Origin: Melanocharis versteri
Lineage: Eukaryota > Chordata > Aves > Passeriformes > Melanocharitidae
Length of the DNA stretch: 64,000 bases
NCBI GenBank assembly: GCA_013397845.1
Contig: VZTG01007184.1
Location: forward strand, 62,001 to 126,000
Direction: 5' to 3'
Shown: one piece after another, positions 50,335 through 61,800 of the stretch
Position numbering within the stretch: the first letter of the stretch is position 1
Layout of the letters: the number at the start of each line of letters is the position of its first letter
Program-made: the position numbers and the translations under genes
Notes under the pieces: generated by a model
Seen by the model: the letters and a program-made list of their open reading frames with translations, nothing else
Told to the model about the DNA's origin: nothing
The model's database searches: none

Positions 50335-51196
50335 CTGCACTAAATACTACATTTTACTGTCCCTGGCTCACAGCTTGAATACAATGCCCCGTGATGTAGA
50401 TTCATCCACGGCAGCTCTGTGAGCCCATAAAGTGATTGCAGGTCACCAAGGGCTCCTGCTCAGGATAGCCCCAGAAAGGAAGAAGCCCACAGGTCAGACT
50501 GAACAGGTAAGCACAAATATCCAGCGCTGAGTGACACAGGGCAAGAAAGCAAGAGCGGGAAAGAGACTCAGTCATTCGCACTGCTCACTCATCAGGTTGC
50601 CCCATCTGTGTTTTGGACTGTGCTAAGCAGCTACCTCTGAGACAAATCGGGCTCGAGTGGAGTTAGCTCTGAGGAGAACTCAGGGCTGAGAACCAGTCTT
50701 TAAAGCCTATTTTGTGTAGCAGCAGAGGCATAGCCACAAAGCCTTGCCAACAGAAAAGGCGAATCACTCTGAGCACGCACACATCTCAGCTGTTTCACTT
50801 CTCTTTCCCGAGTGACCATATTCAGTGCTCACTTGGTGAGATCTGAACTTTATTGTTTCACATGGAGCAGCCACGCCTAGGGCTGAAAACCCACCACAGC
50901 CATGCCCAAAGCAGTGGAAAAGCTCAGGTTTTGGTGGCGCAGGAGTTTGTCTCAAAGGGGAGACTGTACAAAAAACTTACTGTTAAGATACAGAATCCTC
51001 CCGCTCTTTGAAGACGTAGGCAGAGCTCATTTTCAAGTACTCCTATTTAAGCTCTGATAATTGTTAGGCACCATGTTTTTTACTTCTAACAGCAGCGTCT
51101 CAGTTTTTAAGGGTCCAGGGCAAGATGGCAAAGGCCACAGTCACAGATGTGCTAATCACCAACAGTGCAGGTGGAGAGTGGTGGTTGCTCGTCCTC

Positions 51197-51203
51197 TATA
51201 AAA
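51197..51203 (+). promoter_or_regulatory. TATA-like box, unproven
   Basis: TATAAAA set in GC-richer context (CCTC before, GCAGCTG after), about 800 bases upstream of the open plus-strand segment at 51994-52110. A seven-base match is expected several times by chance in this window. I list it only because of its proximity to that candidate. Confidence 0.12.
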
Positions 51204-51810
51204 GCAGCTGAAGCAAGTTTCAAGGTGGGCCTAAATTCTCAAACTCAAGGTAGTAGTACTTCATAGTTTCCCATTATCTCTCCTCCTCCCGGTCACGTAG
51301 GCAGCTCCTTGTCCATTCCCTCCCTCCAGACAGTATCTTAAATTTTAAAAGTATTTCCAGCCAGGCTGTGGTAATGTGACAGATGGGAATTCTCTGTCAG
51401 CTCCCTTCTGGTGAAACATTTATAAGGGGTTGTATGGCGTCAGAAGGCAATGTATTAGAAAACTGGGAGGTGGAAGGTGTAGAGGGAGAAGCTTTCCTAT
51501 TTTAACTTCAAGCAGTAGGAGCATGAGTAGAGTGAGTCATAGCTCTTCAAACATGAATCCCAAAGTGAATAACGAAATGGGAAGAGGAGAAATACAGATT
51601 AGGCAGACAGAGCCAACAGTGCTGTTAATCCCTGCAGACCTGGATGGCCATTTGCTTGCAAAATGCCCAGGGAATGGGCTGAGGTGCCTCACATGGGTGT
51701 TTCAGCCACAGAGGAGGGCGAATCATTGCAGGTGACTTGGGACATGAGTGGAACTGTGCTGGTGGGCTGCAGGATGGCCAAGGGCCCACAGCTCGTGCTC
51801 CCAGTCCTGC

Positions 51811-51834
51811 AGGGAGGGAGGGAGGGAGGGAGGG
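51811..51834 (+). repeat. (AGGG)6 microsatellite, G-quadruplex-capable
   Basis: Six consecutive AGGG units give six GGG runs with single-base spacers, enough for an intramolecular G-quadruplex on the plus strand. In the minus-strand RERG transcript it would be a CCCT pyrimidine tract. Confidence 0.92.
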
Positions 51835-51993
51835 ATGGAGGCTGTGCAGCACTCCCAGGGCGAGCTGCCTTCTCCACAGCTGGCTGGGATGTTCACCCAG
51901 CCCAGGAGGAGGGAACAGCCATTACCATCACACCGAACACCAAGGGTGGGCGGGGAAGATATTTCTAGTTTTGCCCACACCCCCTCCTGGCAG

Positions 51994-52110
51994 TATCACT
52001 ACCGTGAGCACTGCCATAATGGGATGGTATCCCAGCAACGGGGCTGCAAGAACACCTCACGGATAGAGCGCTACCTGCGCAACACCCAAAGCCCTGCACG
52101 ACAGCCATAA
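51994..52110 (+). CDS. Candidate short plus-strand exon, unproven
   Basis: Seen: a pyrimidine-rich tract (51971-51990) ends in ggcag and is followed by 38 open codons and TAA. The peptide begins YHYREHCHNGMVSQQRGCKN and ends YLRNTQSPARQP. It has an unusual density of Arg, Cys, His and Asn for intronic sequence, and more CpG than its surroundings. The same frame is open upstream to at least 51748, through the AGGG tract, which weakens the splice-acceptor reading. I recognise no domain. It would be antisense to RERG. Confidence 0.15.
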   Translation, partial: YHYREHCHNGMVSQQRGCKNTSRIERYLRNTQSPARQP

Positions 52111-53222
52111 TTATCCCAAGGGCTAATTTTGTCAATTAGGGAGGCACTGGGAAACCAGTGATGTTTTTGCCAATCAAACGGAGGGAATAGATGTGCGTTT
52201 TTCCTGAAGTCGTTATTTATTTGTTTTTGGCCAACAGCAGGTCCCAGTTCGCTCTCCTGGATGGCTCCACCACAACATCAGCCTTGATTATCTGCACGGC
52301 AAAATAGGGTTTAGCTCATAAAGAGGCACTATCTTGATGTGCTTCATTACATGGTGTTATTTAGAGATCCAGAACTCTCTTGGTTGCTGTGGTCCAGCAC
52401 ACCTTTAATCTAGTCTTTATTTTGGCCCTGCCAGGTTGCACAGTTAGACGGCAGGGCATGCTTTCCTGTTTGCTTAGCTGGAGCCACTGCTCTTCAATGT
52501 TTACTAGCATGGTTGAGAAAAATTCCAGGAGGGTTGGGCTTGGTTTGGGGTTTTTTTTACTCTTTTTTTTTCTTTTCCATTAGCATTTGCTTATTTGTCA
52601 AAGTTGAAACGTTTTGAAGAGATGGTTTGGTTTTGACAGTTTTTCTTCACAACCCAGGAAGCTTTGGGATCAGCCAGCACAAAGGCTGGGTTTCTTAGGG
52701 CTCTTGGCATTGCACTGCCTGTGGGGAAGAGAGCCAAACTGTCTGCTTCAGAGCCCTAGTCCCATGGCTTTTTCTTTTTATAGAGAATTTTAAAATATGT
52801 CCCTTGTCAGAATATTACCAAAATTCAAACCATCTAAATTTTCTCTTAAGCAAAATCACCTTTCAACGCAGAGCTGCAATATTTATGCACTTAACACCAT
52901 TGCCAGAGGCACGAAAGTACAAAGCAGTCCTATTTGGAATATTATCCAGCACTTACTTGTATTACAAACAATAATGCAGTGTCTTGCTAGAGCACATGTG
53001 AAATACGAGTTCTCCTCTCACTGATTCATTGCCACCCAGATGACAAAGTCTAACTGGAAATGAATGCACCTTGGATCTGGGATAGATTCCAGACACCTCT
53101 CACTGGCTTTTCTGATCCAAATGCTCTCCAAACTTTAGCAGCCATGATTATTTTTAGACCTCTCTTGCATCTTGTGCCTCAGAGCTTTGTAGCAGGCCTT
53201 GGAGGTGGAGGAAACACTGCAA

Positions 53223-53305
53223 AGCCCCCATTTGGTAAATGAGAAGGCTGGAAGCAGGAGGGTGCCAAAGATCACAGCGAGGTTCCAAGGCAGAGTCTGG
53301 AGAGC
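53223..53305 (-). repeat. MIR-like SINE remnant
   Basis: The plus strand reads 'cccccatttggtaaatgaga' and then 'gtgccaaagatcacagcgag' and 'ggcagagtctgga'. These follow the reverse-complement order of MIR (the cattttacagatgag core, then the ttgcccaaggtcaca and ggcagagc motifs). It is an old and degenerate copy judged by eye. Confidence 0.5.
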
Positions 53306-54666
53306 AGGACAGATGGCCACCCTTGCAGGAGAGAGGAGCTATGTTGTTATTTCTGGCACACTCAGGCACCTCCATTCTGCTGGCCTCCACTCTAGAAGCT
53401 CTGATGGCTACAGGAGCCTGTCATTTTCTGTCCAGAAAAGTCACAGCTACTTTTTGCTATGAAAAAGAATCCACGCTTTCCCCCTAAGCCGGACACATTT
53501 CAGCAGAAAGTGAAACAACTTGCTCTGAGTGGCAAACGTGCCAAATGCAAGGAGCCAGTGCAGAACCACGCTGAGAGCAGAGCTCCACATCCCTTCGTGC
53601 TCCTGCTGTGCCCCACAGGGATTTAGGGACTAAATATTTAATTTCTCCTGCAGAAATGGCTCTAGTGTTTTCTCCGGAGCTTGATTTTGTGCAACGGCAT
53701 TTATCTTAGAGGGTAGAGAGAACTTCAGCATTCTATAGGCTTGCTACCATTTACAGCATTTTGAGAACCAGTGAAACACACTGTCTATACAGCATCTGTT
53801 ACCACGGCCTGCAAGCACTCATTTCCAGAAAGAAGAACAGCTGTCGCAAAGTAGAAGTTGTAGTAAATACACGGCGTATAGCTGCACGCTATGTTAGAAG
53901 TGCTACGGAAAGCAAATCAACCACATCCATTTCTTCCCTAACCTCCTGCCATCTGCACCCCAAACAGCGGCCTAGTTTTACTGGAGAACTTATTTCTCTC
54001 GAATTGCTGAAGCTGCACCTGCCTGCTCAGTGCTGGTGAATTTGACTCACAAGCACAAAATTACTCTTGTGTCTCCAGGTCTGTTTTCATTGCAGTTCAC
54101 GGGCTATGAATAATTAACCACAGTTCTGCAACAGAGGCATCTGCCTTGGCTTAGAAATTCAGGGCTGGAGCTGCAGCTGAATTCAGCACTTGAGAATCGT
54201 TTCAAATGAAGTCCTCTAATCCTCTCTTTGGTTCCCTGTGGGAATGTGACCAGTGATGAAGAACTGCACCCAGTCTCATCCTTTAAATGAAGTTTTTTGT
54301 CGCTTCTTGCGTTACAAATATCAATCAATGTGGGAACGGCAAGCAACACCAGTGTGTATGTCTGGATGCATTTTACTCTAGAGCTATTTTCTAGGCATTA
54401 TTCTGCCCTGTGAGACCTCTTATGATAATCCTTGCTCTTGGTCTGTGTTTGCACAGCACCTAACATGACCTGGCCAGGTGAGCTGAGAACTGAACTGCCT
54501 CAGCTGGGGAAGAAACTCAGTCTGGGAGGAGCAACACTAATGGAGTCCAAGGTTTTTTTTCAGATGAGGCTCCCAAGATTAAGCTCAGCTGTCTAAAGAG
54601 GAGAGTTTACAATGAACAGTTTCTTCAACTGGGGCTTTACATGCACCATAAGGACGCAGTAGGCTT

Positions 54667-54704
54667 CTATTTGTCTATGTCTATTTGTCTATATCTATTT
54701 GTCA
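54667..54704 (+). repeat. 14-bp tandem repeat, 2.7 copies
   Basis: CTATTTGTCTATGT, CTATTTGTCTATAT and a partial CTATTTGTCA follow each other with a 14-base period. It is a small slippage array with no coding meaning. Confidence 0.9.
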
Positions 54705-57700
54705 AATATGGATGCAGTTTGCTCAGAAAATAGTTAAAATAAGAGACGGATGGCTAGATAGAGCAAGACAGAATGATGGGGGGAAAATGAAGTTTCCTTA
54801 GGAAACCAGGATCACAAAGACAACAGTGAAATGAACGTTTGGATTCACATATTTTCTCATTCCACTTTTTTTTTTGGTGACAGTTCACACTTTTCTAAAA
54901 GCACCTCTCCTTATTGCTTTTCCCTTACCAATTAGACTTGTGCTTCTTGTGTAATTAAATCTGCACCTCCCAATTTCTCAAAGATAGAATTACAGTGTAA
55001 AAAATAATGGACTACAGTGAGTTAATATGAGATTAGGAGAGTAAACACAGCACATTTAAGATACTTTCTCACCAATATATAACACGACAATACAGATGAA
55101 ACAAAACTATATTCCCATCTCAAATCAGACCTATTTCAGTCTTAGCAAACTCCACTTAAACTTTGTTGTAGGTTTTTTTTTCCCCTCTACACTCCAGTTT
55201 AAGCAGAAGCAATGAGTCCCACAAATCTCGTTATAAAATGTATTCCTGCAAGACTTCCAAACTATTTCAGGATGTTCTGAAACTTTTGAGAAATACAATC
55301 AGAATAGATGATTTGTGTTCCTTCCTAACCGAGTTGTGTGGAAGTTTGAGATACCATTCTAACAGCAAAATCTCTTACACAAGAGAACAGTTTTATAAGA
55401 AGGTAGTTGCAAACCACTTCCCTTTTATTTCTTTAGTTTTGGAGAAACAATCTGAGATTTACAAACCATCTCCTTCCTCAGCATTTCAAAAGGTGAAATA
55501 TGCTTATATACAGTGGAGCACTGTTGAGGCCTGAGTTCACCACAATTCCTGGTGTAATGATACAGGACAAAAACATTGCCGAGGGCATTTGTTGACCCTT
55601 TGTACAAGGCTGTACACCAAGATACCAAATCTAATTTAAAAAAAAATCCACAGTGATGGGAAGACTACTTCGTCTCCATCTTGGAAATGGTCCACCATTC
55701 CCATCTGCATAAAGGAAAAACAGGTATGAAATAATGAAGATTTATGGAAAACTGAAGATGAACACGGACAAGTTTTCAATACATACTTCTAAAATGTGCA
55801 GCCCCCTGGGAATACTGCATAATAGGCTGATAGTGCCCATGCCCTGATATAACTTGTGTAGTGTTATAAAGAATGGATTCTTCTTTACTCTGATGAAGTG
55901 CACAGTTTGATAAACTCTCCCAATAAACTCCCCTTCATCTACTAAAAGCTGAAATATTGTGCTTTTGCTGGGTAATTCATAAGTTACACAGACATAAACA
56001 TCACATCATTAGCAAGGCCAGTATCAAATGTAGCTGTAAATCACAAAAATACAGCTTTTATTTATAGATCATGGCTTGTCATTTTGAAAATTTATGTTTA
56101 GATAAACAATTTTCCTCATCAAGAGTGAATAATTAAACCTTAGCTTTAAAATCTGTATTTCAGCAGCACAGTAACTTCAGGGCTTGCTGATTTTCTCAGG
56201 ATGTAGGAATGTACTCTGGGCTCTGGCTGACCACTCAGGTACATTATTCTCAATTTCAGTAGCTGGAAACAGGCAGTCCACTGCTGCACATGTCAAAATT
56301 ATTTGTGCTGCTAACAGTGTCTCCCAAATTGTTCCACACTCAGTTTTTGCTGGTATTTTACTATTTTAATGGGCTTGGACTGTGAAGCGTGATGCATGTT
56401 TATAGCGTGGTGTCTTCTCTCTCCATCAGCTTCATTCCAGAGCAACCTGCCAAGCGAAGAGAGCAGCCAAGGAGCTTGCAGAACCCCTGCTGAGAGCTCT
56501 GTCACCCTACCTGCCCTGTCACTTGCATCAGCTGGCCCCAGGGCAGCTGTTTCTCCACCACCCTCTCCACCAGCGTGGCTGGGAGCAGCTCAGGACAAAG
56601 CCCTGATGGGAAATGCAGTCTGGGGCTGTGGGGGAATGGGGGGCCAGGTGATGGAGATCAGCTGATTGCAGCACTCCCTTTAAACTGCAGCCCCAGGGGC
56701 TGTTTAGGGTGGGGTAAGCTTGGAAAGGATGCTCTCTGGAGAGTGGGATGTGAGGCCAGAAAGCTGGGAAGGAGCCACGTGACAAAGGTAGGAGAAACCA
56801 ATAATTGTCTGGGGATGTTCCTGGAGCAAACGCTAATTTTGTGTCTGGATACCAAATGGGGATTTTTTCATGTCTACCCCTCGCTTCCATCAGTTCCATT
56901 CATGTAACAAAAATGTGGATTTATGACGGCGTAAAGCAACCCAAGAAGCAGTGAGAACTATTTCACATTACACAGTCTTGCAGGAGGGAATTCAGGGAAG
57001 GCTCTATCTTATGGCCAAAGGAGCGAAGCAGAAGCCCTTGGGGAATTCAAGCTGGACTGGCTGGGGCAATTTTTCTGCTTTGTGCTTCTTGCGTAGTGAG
57101 CTACTTGAAAAATTTCCAGCTAACTATTTTTTTCTTTTTTTTTCCCTTCTGGAAAATGCCAATTCATGAAAATCAACAAGTTTCATGGGAATATGCTGTT
57201 TTTAAAAATGAAATATTTTCATTGTGCAGAAAAGCAAAAAGCGAATGGTGATGACAAGGTCAAGGAATGTTCTGATATTTCATTTCAAGCTTGTCAGCTT
57301 TAACATTTCATCTTGCATAAAACTTTAAACAGAGGCAAAAATGAATCATGACTTATTTAAGCAAGAAAATTAGTTTATGGTTAACTTTTGTAGATGTGTG
57401 GAGCTGGAAACAGGGTGTGCTGAAAATAACAGGCCTTTTGTGAAGCTCCAAAATCTCCTGCTGTTGGTCTCACTGGGGAGTTTTATCCTGGGTCAAGGAG
57501 CCTGAAATGGGAGAGCGTAGAGCTGTGAATGCCTACTGGTTGATGCCCACTTTAGGAATCAAGATATTGCTGTCATTAATGAGTTTAAAAGAGGGCATCA
57601 GATCATTGTGTATCCCTGGGCATGGAACTGCAGCTCGTTGCTGATGCTTTTCATACAGCTGTGTTACATAAGCCTTGGGATTAGCTGCTTTGTCTGGAAA

Positions 57701-58017
57701 AATCTACTCTAAAGCTTTAATTCACACCTATCCCTTTCAAATACTAACACTGGATTACTTGCGTGCCCCCCTTTATCTTGTAGGAGTGTGACTCTAATAA
57801 ATCCTTCACTGTGGCCAGTGAGGCTTCCAGCCCCTTTCTGTGAACAGAATGACTTCATCTATCCTTCTGAAGGGATAAGATATAAAGTGTCACCAATTTT
57901 TTCTTAATTAGTGGTCTCTGCTCAAGAACATGACTAAGCAAGTTCAGGTTCTCCACCTGCTCCTGTGTTTTTCCTTTTATTATGGCAATGATTTTGATTT
58001 CTTGGAGGGCTTTGGGG

Positions 58018-58037
58018 TTTGTTGTTGTTGTTGTTGT
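58018..58037 (+). repeat. (GTT)n microsatellite
   Basis: Six GTT units in a row, ending in GTGG. This is a simple trinucleotide repeat. Confidence 0.9.
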
Positions 58038-58754
58038 GGAGCAGGAGTGAGTGGTGTTACAGGGGTTAAATGTTTGGTTTTTAAGCTTGCAATAGGTTTT
58101 AGAAGACATGCTTGTCCTGGAGAATAAAGTATTTGTGAACATGAAATACCTGTAGAGAACAAAGTGCTTTTTTAAAATTTAGAGATTCATGGTCAGCTTC
58201 TGGGCTGAAAGTACTTCTTTTTCTGTATTTAGTCTAAATGAAGCAAAGGAGCCCATTTGAACTCAGTTTAATGAAAACCTGCTCTTGAAATATGGCTTTT
58301 ATGCAGAAAGTGTCAATTTTGTAACAGAGCTATAGATTGAGTACTTCCTACATGTGAACTGTACCCATGTTGAGGCAAGAAGTGTTGAATTCAGCACATG
58401 CTTCTTGTCTGGAGGTGGAAGAGCAGCTCAGGGCACCCTGTGAGGGCCATGTGTTGAAGCTGGCAGCCAGACTCCCCACTCCCAGCCCTTCTTTTATATG
58501 ACAGCAGACGAGGCTGATGTGAGTGCCTGTCTGAACAGCATGGGAGCAGATCTTTGGGGGGCTTTTCCCCACTTCAAAGGCTCCTCCCACCCTGTGAGTC
58601 AGGCATTTTCTGTAATTTATCCAGCTCTGCTCCTAACTTATTTTATTCATACCCAAGGCTCCAAAGAGTCTTTTATGATTTGTTTCACAGTGCCCTTCCT
58701 ACACGCTTTGGAGAACCAGCTGAGAATCCAATTTACGGCCAGGTTCACTCTCAC

Positions 58755-58835
58755 CACTCAATCACAGAATAGTCTCAGCTGCAAGGGACCCCAAGGATCA
58801 CTGGTCCAACTCTGGGCACTGCAAAGGATGGGAGA
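58755..58835 (-). mobile_element. CR1 LINE 3'-end fragment
   Basis: The plus strand reads 'aatcacagaatagtctcagc', then 'tgcaagggaccccaaggatc' and 'actggtccaactctgggca'. This is the reverse complement of the CR1 3' terminus (normally atcatagaat...ggaagggacctt...gatca...gtccaac). Only the last 80 or so bases of the element remain. It has no coding content. Orientation matches RERG. Confidence 0.85.
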
Positions 58836-61800
58836 CATCTGACGTGATCTAACTTATATTCAGCTTCAGCCACACAACCTGGTTATGGCAAATAGAAGCT
58901 GATCTCTGTATATTGTAGTCAATTAACCCTTGGGATGATCTAAACTTTCCTAATTCATTATGGTGTGTGTTTATGAGCACATGGTGCTTCAGCAGCTTTT
59001 CTGTTTTTTTAATTGCCTCGATTTTTTTTTTATTTTAAACTTAGTTTGGTTCAGCTGATGGAAAGGAGGCCACTTTATTTCCTGTACTGGAGATCAGGTG
59101 TGCACCCACATGCTGTGGATCAGCTGCAGATGCAGCACTGATAAAGGCAGTGCTTTTTTTGCCCTCCTCTCTGGGGCTGAACAGGCTGTGCCATCTGTTC
59201 CTGCGTGCTGGACAGGGCCCATGGAAATGTCAAGCAGAGAAATGCAGTCTCAGAAAGTGAGAGGTGAGGGTGGATGAAAGGAGGTTCCAAGCAGGGCAGA
59301 GGAAAGGGAGACCAGAAAATGATGAGCAGGAAGGGAAATATGCAGGAGTGGGAGAACAGCCTGTCTTTGTGCAGTCTGTGCCTGGCTTGGTGTGACTTTC
59401 ACTGCAGTGTCAGTGGTAACTCCACTCACAGGGGAGCTGGGGCAGAGCTGAATTTAGGAACTGAACAGCACCAAGTGAAGGAATGCAAGAAGACTCCCAG
59501 GTGAAGAGATGCAGCCCTTACCAGAGATTGGCCTTGGCTTGTCTGACCTTAAGAACATGGAGATCCTAGGAAAACCTGCATTTTAAGGGGATGTGGAATG
59601 ACTTGGTGCCACGAAAACAAAGATGGTGCCTGGCTGCCGTCAATGGAAAGCACCGAGAAACCTTCTTAGGTAGAAAATGTTCTGTATTGAAGGTTTAGCA
59701 TTTGGGCCTGAACTAGTCAGTGATTTTTTTGCTGTTTTCCTAGGCTTTTGGCTTGACTCATTTGCGAGTGGCCCTTCTCCAAGAAAAATGTTATGCTGTT
59801 TCTATGGGATACACAACAAGCCGAAGTTTTTTCAGGATCTGATAATCCTCCTTTCCTTGTATGCCCGCGTATCGTACAATGTGATCTAGTAACTATCTGC
59901 TAGCTGCTGGTACTAAATTCTGATCCTCGCACATAAACACCACGTGCTGTCTAGAAAATATGGATAACCTTCAGAGTTTAGCAGCAAATGAATTCCCTGG
60001 AGACGCAAAGCCCGTCCCAATGAGACACTTAGTGTGCTATATACAGCTTCAATATATATGGTAGAGAATGAAGACCTGAGGGACAACATAGATGCAAGTT
60101 GGTGTGAGAGGTCTGAAGGATCAATGTTCCTTTGCCTTGCTTCTGGCACAGGAGCATCTCCCACCAGGCACAGGGAAGGAGCTGCCTCTTTCGCGCATTT
60201 CAGTCACGAAAATCTTGGTGACGTTGCCTGANTCAAGGAAGGAGCTGCCTCTTTTGCTGAGTTCAGTCTCTACGCATTTCAGTCGTGAAAATCTTGGTGA
60301 CGTTGCCTGAAGCAATAATGAAGTGTGTAATTCTGTAACAAAAACTTTGCCTTGTTATCTTGAACCCACAAGTCTGGTTGTGGAACCTGTAGGAAAAGTT
60401 GTGTAAGGCACTGAAGCCCCTTCAGACAGGGAATGTGATCGTGGTGGCTTATAAACCAGGATGTGAAGCTTCAATTTGACAGTTCCACAAGTCCTTTGAT
60501 ACCACACAGCCAATATTGCAAGATCGCATTTTATTTCTGAATCCCTGATGTGAGAAATGAGAGACAGACAGTGTGAGCTCTTGGAGCTGCATGTTGAGCA
60601 AGGACAAATACCTGTGAAGGAATTCAACTAAATCATAAAACACTAGGTTTGAAATCACAACAGCTATGCAGAGTATTCTAGAATAGTCGCTATGTTTCAA
60701 ATTAACACTAGATCTTATTTCAGAGCAGCTTCCTTGCCCTCTGGGAATGTTCTTCGCAGGATGTCTTTGCAGGACAGCTCCTGGCAGGATGTGCTCACCT
60801 CAGAGCTGCCTGTCATTGCCATGTGCTGAAGATGAATTAGGTTCAATGTACTTCTAAGGCTGTGCTTGCTCATCTTTGCCCATTAGCAGAACAAATTCTG
60901 CACATCTTCTCTGACACACCTGTAGCTGAAAAGTTCCTTTGTTTGCAGGCAGAAATACTGCAGGAAGGCCCTTTGGCATGGGCAGCAGACTTACATTTCT
61001 CATCTGGCTTAAGCTGCCCTAACTCAACTGTGTGGAGCAGGGTGCTTGTATTTGTTCATAGTAAATCCTCACACTTACAGGAAAAGCAGGATGCTTTTTC
61101 CTTCTTGCTTCCTAGTGACTTCTGACTAGGTGTCTGTCTACAGCCTTGGTTCTTGAGAGGAAGCATCCTAAATTCTTACTGCACCGTGATGCTTGCAGGC
61201 AGGTTTCGTGTCTCAGCTCTCTGGGTTTCCACAGGAAAAGGGCATTTGGTGTACATTGAAGGGCTAATAAGCACCACTGGGATATTGCATGAAGATGTTC
61301 TCTCAGCCATGTCATTTTTTGGGACAGAAGTTTCTACGGGGGAGAGCTATTTCAGATGAGTTCTTCAGTGCCAGTGGGAAAAACATAGGGAGAGAGTTTA
61401 AAATGGACATGAGAGGAAAAACATTTTCTTTGAACCAACTTGCTGAGTCTCCTACATTCCAATAAGAAACATTTCACAACCTCCAGTCTTTTTAAAGCAA
61501 GAGTATGAGCCTGCCCCTCACCACACAAAGAGCAGAATTTTCATCTGCTTCTATTGGAAGACAGTGTGCTTTGTGCTTTTTAGAAGGGTCCTGGTGTATT
61601 CCTGGGTCAGGAACCAGAAGTTTGGGGGTGGTGTTTAAAAGCCTCACCAGTGAGGTGGGAGGAAATGCAGGAGCACAGGGATATGTTCTGTAGGACAGAG
61701 TGAAGGCACCTAAGTAGCAGACTCTGGTTGATCCAAGCAGGAGCACCTGGAGTTGAAGGCTCCTTGAATCCTCATGTCCTAGGGATTCCTTATGGAGAAC

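Larger units (their letters stand above)
50239..58754 (-). other. Noncoding stretch right of the gap, probable RERG intron or 5' flank
   Basis: No exon of a known gene was recognised. It contains a GC-richer patch (51420-52110) with an (AGGG)n tract, a MIR-like remnant (53223-53305), three 14-bp units (54667-54704), a second GC-richer patch (56390-56800) and a (GTT)n tract (58018-58037). In human the PTPRO gene lies head-to-head with RERG, so this side points towards PTPRO, but no PTPRO exon was seen. I looked for the RERG P-loop exon (KLAIFGRAGVGKS, ending in a phase-1 donor) without success. Confidence 0.5.

Noticed and set aside
49348..50343. Apparent 331- and 287-codon frames on the plus strand.
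   Set aside because: They consist almost entirely of N translated as X across the assembly gap.
51967..52017. On the minus strand, a start codon is followed by codons giving GGGVGKT, which resembles the P-loop missing from RERG.
   Set aside because: RERG needs GRAGVGKS followed at once by one G and a donor GT. Here the next bases are AGAAATATC with no donor, and the residues before the motif do not match RERG. It is a chance product of a C-rich pyrimidine tract on the other strand.
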